A DNA stretch of 64,000 nt from a bacterium (GTDB lineage: Bacteria > SZUA-182 > DTGQ01), in assembly GCA_040755755.1 (NCBI GenBank), contig JBFLZW010000036.1, positions 43,296 to 107,295 on the forward strand. The letters run 5' to 3'. Shown here one piece after another: positions 61,301-64,000 of this stretch; the stretch's first letter is position 1, and each line of letters opens with the position of its first letter. Made by a program: the position numbers and the translations under genes. The notes beneath the pieces are model-generated. The model had not been told where the DNA came from, did no database searches, and saw only the letters and a list, made by a program, of their open reading frames with translations.

Positions 61301-64000
61301 ATGGTATCGCTTCCGCCGACCACAACCATGTCACTGCTGTAGGTCTGAAGCTCCCTGACCGCCAGATAAACGGCAGCCATCGAGGATGCACAGGCCGCAT
61401 CCACGGTGAAGTTGGACCCTCCCAGATCAAACCGGTTGGCTACCCGTCCCGCAGCCACATTCATCAGGATGCCGGGGAAGGAGTCTTCGGTCCATTCAGG
61501 GAAAAATCCGTTCATCCGGGAAATAATCCGCTCTCCCTGAAGCAGGCCATCGCTCAGATGCTCCATGAGGGGAAGAAATGAGCGGATGCTGTAGCTGATT
61601 CCCAGATCAGCCACCCCCCCACCGGCTCCCAGAATCACCGAAGTCCGGTCCCGGTTGAAGGAGCGGTTCAGGTAACCGGCATCTTTCATGGCTTCTCTGA
61701 CTACCTGAAGAGTCAAAAGGTGAAGCGGTTCTATCGAGCGCAAGGTGTTGGGCGGCATCCCATACTCCATGGGATCAAAAGGGACTTCATCGACAAAACC
61801 GCCCCATTTGGAGTAAATCTTGTCCTGAGCTTTGCGATCCGCATGATAGTAAAGCCGGTAGTCCCACCGGTCCGGGGGAATTTCCTCGATCGCGTTGACC
61901 TTATCGAGAATATTTGCCCAATAGGCGCGGACATCAGAAGCTTTCGGCAAAATACAGGCCATGCCGATAACCGCCACTTCAGGGATTTCAGGAGCAGAGA
62001 ACCGGGCCGTTGTGTTTCCTTTTTTCTCGGCGTTAATCAATTCCTCGAATTTTTCTGCACCCTTTCGACAGATATCCTGATGCAGCGCTTCGATGGACAG
62101 AGGCCGGTCCCGCAGAGCGGCAATCTGACCGATCATGTACAGGCCCCGCTCCCGCTGCTCCTCGATGTTGAGCGGAACATACTGCGGCGGAGCTGCATTA
62201 TCCGTTGAAGGCTGCCGGTCAATGCCTTTGGCGGCAATTCTGAGACGGCCAAGATTCAGGGATTCCAGTGCATTCCTGACCTCTTCGATCGGGCGACCCT
62301 CAGAGAGCATTCTCTCCTTTTCGGCGATGAAAAGCCGGGTAAAGGGAGTGGATAAGCAGCGGGTTACATAACCGGGACTGGTTTCCAGCCGGATGGTACC
62401 CTTTGCGGCCAGGGCCTGCTGCTGAAATTCCTGAATGATCGCTCCGCTCGAAACCGCTTCTTCAGTAAACAGGTAGGCAGAGCCTGCCTGAATACCGACC
62501 GCAACTCCAAGGTCTGCCAGGGGAGTAATGGTGAGCGCCGCTATCAGAGAAGAGAAGGCATCATGAATTCCACCGGCAAGCAGTACCTGGCAGGAAGAAG
62601 CATCGTCCCTGGTCGAGAGAAAGTCCAGGAGGACCTCGAGGCAGCTTTCCCACAATATAAAGCTGCTTCGCGGCCCAAGGTGGCCGCCGCACTCCAGCCC
62701 TTCGAAAATAAACCTTTTTAATCCCTCCCGGAGGAACAGCTTCAGCATTCCCGGTGAAGGGCAGTGCAGATAGGTCATAATTCCCTGCTGTTCAAGATAT
62801 TTAGCCTGCTCAGGCTTCCCTCCCGCGATCAGGGCAAACCGTGGCCGATGGGCCAGAATGGCGTCCATCTGCTCCTTGAGCAAATCCGCCGGAATAAACC
62901 CCAGCATCCCGACCCCCCAGGAGAGCCCGGCCAGGTCCTTTTCACACCGGGCCAGCAACTGGCGGGCATTATCGCCTCTCATCATGGCCAGTTCAATAAA
63001 GGGCAAAGCACCCTTTTTGACTACCTGCCTGGCAAACTCCGGGACATCGGAAATTCTGGCCATCGGCCCCTGAACGATCGGATAGCGGGTATCGTGGCTT
63101 TGGGCCAGACTGCTGCCCTCATGAAAGGGGTAGCCTTTGGAGGCCGCAGATTGCAGATGAGCAGTGATCGACTGGCGAATGCCCTGGAGAATGCCTCCCA
63201 CGGTTGCGAATTTTCGTGCCAGTGAGGGGGCAAACGATATATCCTGTCCCAGAATAACAAGGTCTTTTTCAAGGGATTGCCAGCCTGCCCGCTGGCAGAT
63301 ATGCTCCCTCCAGGCTGCCAGATGATCGGCTGAATCCCCCCGATGGTCGCTGGCGGAAAGCCGGACAAGGTGCTCCTCCTGCCCCTGAAGCTCTTTAATA
63401 ACCGGGAGATTGGGCCTGCTGTATACGCGGTAGAGAGAGCCCAGTCTCTCTCCCAGACAGATCGTTTCACTTCCATCCATAGAGGCCAGACGGTTTTTTA
63501 CCTCCCGGGGAAGCGGAGACTCCTGGGCAAGCAAGAGTTGAGAATCCAGAACGATACCTTCCGCTCCCGCCGCATAGCAGCCTGCGGCTGTGTGCAAACC
63601 GATCCCCCCCTGTGCCCAGACCGGCAGGCTCAGATGAGAGAGGATTTTCTGGAGTAAAACAAAAGTTGTATCTTCACCAATCCGCCCTCCCGCCTCATGA
63701 CCTTTGGCCACAATTCCGTCAGCACCGAGTTCTTTCCCGATCTGAGCCTGCCGCAGGCAAATGCTTTCGTAAAAAATCACAAGACCCAGGTCATGGAAAG
63801 TGCGCATGATTTTGCGTAAGCTCTGAATCTGCCCGGAAGTTAGAAGTACATACCGAAGCCGGTCAGGTATAAATTCCGCAAGATAGGAGCCGAGCTCACC
63901 GAGAAAATCACCGGCCTGCCCATCCACTTTGATTCCGAAATCATTTCTTCCATATTTGCTCAACAGCTCAATACCTTCTCGAGCAGTCCGCAGATCACGG
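55351..64000 (-). CDS. Megasynthase 1: NMO-NMO-KS-AT-ACP-KR-DH (5' partial)
   Basis: The frame is open to the right edge, so the N-terminus is missing; over 2880 residues are seen. Order by nucleotide: a first nitronate-monooxygenase/PfaD-like barrel part (64000-63400, VAKGHEAGGRIGED); a second, fuller one (63110-62150, YPIVQGPMARISDVPEFA, GLECGGHLGPR), likely an FMN enoyl reductase; KS (61990-60620, DAACASSM, EAHGTGT, GHTKCTAG); AT (60170-59200, FPGQGSQYP, GHSYGEY); ACP (58420-58190, ADLGIDSIKRVEI); KR (57960-56400, SGGARGITA, FSSVAGRFGNRGQGDYAAANE); and double-hotdog DH (56330-55380, LQDHRLDGKPVLPMT). This set matches PfaA-D chemistry in two proteins. Five repeat blocks interrupt it in frame. 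Confidence 0.92.
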   Translation of the reverse strand, partial: RDLRTAREGIELLSKYGRNDFGIKVDGQAGDFLGELGSYLAEFIPDRLRYVLLTSGQIQSLRKIMRTFHDLGLVIFYESICLRQAQIGKELGADGIVAKGHEAGGRIGEDTTFVLLQKILSHLSLPVWAQGGIGLHTAAGCYAAGAEGIVLDSQLLLAQESPLPREVKNRLASMDGSETICLGERLGSLYRVYSRPNLPVIKELQGQEEHLVRLSASDHRGDSADHLAAWREHICQRAGWQSLEKDLVILGQDISFAPSLARKFATVGGILQGIRQSITAHLQSAASKGYPFHEGSSLAQSHDTRYPIVQGPMARISDVPEFARQVVKKGALPFIELAMMRGDNARQLLARCEKDLAGLSWGVGMLGFIPADLLKEQMDAILAHRPRFALIAGGKPEQAKYLEQQGIMTYLHCPSPGMLKLFLREGLKRFIFEGLECGGHLGPRSSFILWESCLEVLLDFLSTRDDASSCQVLLAGGIHDAFSSLIAALTITPLADLGVAVGIQAGSAYLFTEEAVSSGAIIQEFQQQALAAKGTIRLETSPGYVTRCLSTPFTRLFIAEKERMLSEGRPIEEVRNALESLNLGRLRIAAKGIDRQPSTDNAAPPQYVPLNIEEQRERGLYMIGQIAALRDRPLSIEALHQDICRKGAEKFEELINAEKKGNTTARFSAPEIPEVAVIGMACILPKASDVRAYWANILDKVNAIEEIPPDRWDYRLYYHADRKAQDKIYSKWGGFVDEVPFDPMEYGMPPNTLRSIEPLHLLTLQVVREAMKDAGYLNRSFNRDRTSVILGAGGGVADLGISYSIRSFLPLMEHLSDGLLQGERIISRMNGFFPEWTEDSFPGILMNVAAGRVANRFDLGGSNFTVDAACASSMAAVYLAVRELQTYSSDMVVVGGSDTMQNPFTYLCFSKTQALSPTGQSRPLDESADGIVLGEGVGIVILKRLADAERDGDKIYAVIKAVSSSSDGRDKCLTAPRPEGQILALKRAYAQAGISPSTVGLIEAHGTGTVAGDRAEVQALSKVFADARARAQSCAIGSVKSMIGHTKCTAGIAGLIKVAMALHSKVLPPTLGVSQPNKRANFDQSPFYVNTESRPWFNSEGECPRRAGVSAFGFGGTNFHAVLEEYTQGYSEQTAPVLYQRWPGELLLWEAKSKQDLVDQVNSMMKNLQNLPKEPSSLLPELAATRWEQLKGKIMGRSQNSEVRIQNKSSLAPDSCLLTPDSCSDNAFPGFRLAVVASSGEDLIQKLERTREVLSSTEMIDYHDPRGIFMTGPAARAAGKIAFLFPGQGSQYPNMAKDLALHFPCVRSCFERIDRILKPKLHGMLSSYIFPLPVFNEKDKARQQEELTRTSMAQPAIGAVSVTLCHLLNQLEIHPDMAAGHSYGEYVALWAGGAFSEESLMLLSAARGRIIEESADSCPGIMAAVRGSEEQVSGLVSGIEGVWIANYNSPQQIVVSGTPKAVQQVVDRCAACGAEARVLEVSCAFHSPLIRPAQERFSEFLRSLPMEEPKIAVYSNTTAAPHSTDPEAIADQLVRHLTNSVRFRQEIEAMYEAGARIFIEVGPKSVLTRLVGQILKDRPAVSVALDQPGRPGLLHLQQCLGQVFVQGVSVNLDLLYSGRVAGGASGQWSVVSGQSAAGGIRPSARTLSPTTWMVRGDRIRPWQEAVSAAQGKSQVRPGTSNGEEEERKFLKKDQRIGLEGDAPVKNTINQRQQDIQDRYEYEKKGPQAREEAEKIVAPGPMPRAEDQVMLQFQEMMNRFLETQKAVMLRYMQSGVVLPPDLDDGGQAAPLQAGMQGGEGESLPPQVLRGETGFEAVLSPSPEAASAREQSPQEEALKAEEKKILPASSTIGREQIQELLLRIVSERTGYPPEMLDLSMNMEADLGIDSIKRVEILGSFQREFSSSLGQSIEKEMESLSGVKTLQEIIDWIAKAGEEESGVGSQESGVGSQESGVGRVVSDQWSEVSDQPDAGAAPEDRPETPQDTVPAPVSRFILQGVETPCRQGKSALDKSKVVVITEDRAGLASLLATTLSEQGYKVVLVRPGNTRERSQNSEVRIQNKSGLSPDSCLLTPDSCFPVYYEADFGAAEGVQSLVNSIRQRQGSIGALIHLYPFRKDQGIFEMDLDQWRARLRLEVKSLFYFAKSLEQDFREAAATQGGFLMAVTSMGGLFGSIPLNGARSLSPSQGGCAGLIKSLKYEWPKVVMKAVDLAPQEEMPRLVQQLLNEMHCRAEDVEVGYCHGSRFTLQPIPAPIQEYDTPRMQIDSSWVILISGGARGITADVARELARRYQPILILLGRSALPDNEPPFDVTGSLQEVKSRIIEQMKREGKEVTPARVEARYQHIIKAEEIRASIRAIQDLGARVHYYQVDVRDGKSLAGLIDEIYTTFGRIDGLIHGAGIIEDKFIRDKTADSFDRVFDTKTDSAFILSQKIRFDSLKFMVFFSSVAGRFGNRGQGDYAAANEILNKLAIYLNDRWPGKIVSINWGPWENSNMVPPALQAEFLRHGVQLVSRSEGPRMLDQEICCGPKGEVEVILGGGGWEAALGSKGGSTRPDAKVFPLFAPGIAFPPNEEGVIEIVRELDIERDLYLQDHRLDGKPVLPMTMALELMAEVASLGWPEWHISQIRDMRVWQGIIVAKPTKVRIVATPLQSVVSGQWSVVSEKQGLSRQSREPGSPCGSGNPETLVIKVEIQNIDKSQRCHYSITIEMSKKANDRLDWQPPALMEARPFPLSTREAYQQMLFHGYLFQGITAIHDIGVNGIQGFLTPSDPHKLLAGNPPGTWLIDPVIMDCGLQMIILWSRTYWDMMPLPSRFRLFRILAPLSGARIRFEGRILPQSIPGMLHADLAFYTEEGQLIALLEDMEAACSKSLNRLAEKTERMR
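55960..56046 (-). repeat. CAGGGGCTCCCTG and TGACCAC repeats inside the DH domain
   Basis: In-frame block encoding SVVSGQWSVVSEKQG then REPGSPCGSGNP, placed between two DH segments (IVATPLQ and ETLVIKVEI) that should be close in the hotdog fold, so it probably forms an extended surface loop. Confidence 0.9.
57772..57851 (-). repeat. Inverted GTCAGGA repeat element in frame in the KR structural subdomain
   Basis: About 80 bp, encoding RSQNSEVRIQNK...DSCLLTPDSC, between VVLVRPGNTR and FPVYYEADFG of the KR structural subdomain. Nearly identical to the copy at 60331-60410. Confidence 0.92.
58099..58192 (-). repeat. TGACCAC and GTCAGGA heptamer repeats in the ACP-KR linker
   Basis: About eight tandem CTCCTGACTCCCGA-type units encode three copies of a seven-residue peptide (SQESGVG), followed by VVSDQWSEVSDQ. 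Three heptamers equal seven codons, so the array keeps frame naturally. Confidence 0.92.
59095..59135 (-). repeat. TGACCAC heptamer repeat in the AT-ACP linker of megasynthase 1
   Basis: Four to five TGACCAC units in frame, encoding ASGQWSVVSGQSAAGG. Confidence 0.88.
60331..60410 (-). repeat. Inverted GTCAGGA repeat element in frame in the KS-AT linker of megasynthase 1
   Basis: About 80 bp, encoding RSQNSEVRIQNK...DSCLLTPDSC. It occupies the same KS-AT linker position as the copy at 53827-53905 in megasynthase 2. Confidence 0.92.

Noticed and set aside
49764..64000. Enediyne polyketide synthase
   Set aside because: The PPTase-ended layout is similar, but functions are split over two proteins with two KS and NMO barrels, and no enediyne accessory genes are present.

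Overview
The window looks like a chromosomal segment of a diderm (Gram-negative-type) bacterium. It has a TonB-dependent receptor, an MltA-type lipoprotein and a complete dcw (division and cell wall) gene order. Several other features resemble deltaproteobacteria-like or candidate-phylum genomes: MopE-like metal-binding repeats, cohesin/dockerin surface proteins, an HExxH secreted peptidase and a PUFA-synthase-like megasynthase. No rRNA or tRNA gene was recognised, so any taxonomic placement is inference. Base composition is moderately G+C-rich by eye, except for a clearly A+T-rich island at about 14.0-18.8 kb.

Layout, left to right. (1) 0-8.5 kb: dcw cluster ftsW(partial)-murG-murC-murB-ddl-ftsQ-ftsA-ftsZ, then a solitary EcfT/CbiQ-like membrane protein. 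(2) 9.8-13.9 kb: two secreted proteins, a beta-helix protein with a dockerin and a cohesin/MopE/dockerin protein. (3) 14.1-18.8 kb: an A+T-rich three-gene island. Two of its proteins are unrecognised and the third fuses two KaiC-like ATPase domains to a domain resembling an ABC-transporter solute-binding protein. It sits between a complete dockerin gene and the 3' remnant of a diverged paralogue. (4) 19.1-21.3 kb: orphan antitoxin, mltA, and a RAYT transposase gene broken by a 274-bp MITE-like element with perfect terminal repeats and a 10-bp target duplication. (5) 21.3-32.7 kb, minus strand: a PKD-type secreted protein, an MFS transporter, a molybdopterin oxidoreductase, a tryptophan-like operon (RAM-domain regulator, trpC, trpF, a RibD-type reductase, divergent trpD) and a secreted metallopeptidase. 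(6) 33-39.3 kb: repeat-rich DNA, a secreted protein, a MoxR ATPase/TraB-like gene pair and remnants of IS5, TnpB and a probable group II intron. (7) 39.3-43.3 kb: two cobalamin riboswitches, each followed by an intrinsic terminator, control a TonB receptor and cobT, which point toward each other. (8) 43.5-64 kb, minus strand: two secreted proteins, an alpha/beta hydrolase, an alkaline-phosphatase-superfamily enzyme, a free acyl carrier protein and two megasynthases that continue off the right edge.

The two megasynthases are NMO-NMO-KS-AT-ACP-KR-DH (incomplete at its N-terminus) and KS-AT-ACP-DH-PPTase. They look like a PfaA-D-related lipid/polyketide factory with its own enoyl-reductase-like and phosphopantetheinyl transferase domains. 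The downstream ACP and the hydrolases probably act on its product.

Families of short repeats run through the whole window: heptamers (GTCAGGA, TGACCAC, CTGATAA), a G-rich palindrome and a CTCTGTG-type repeat. They lie between genes (ftsA/ftsZ), at gene ends (murG, trpF) and, most strikingly, in frame inside both megasynthases, including inside KR and DH domains. The two most unusual items are the KaiC-SBP island and these in-frame repeat insertions.
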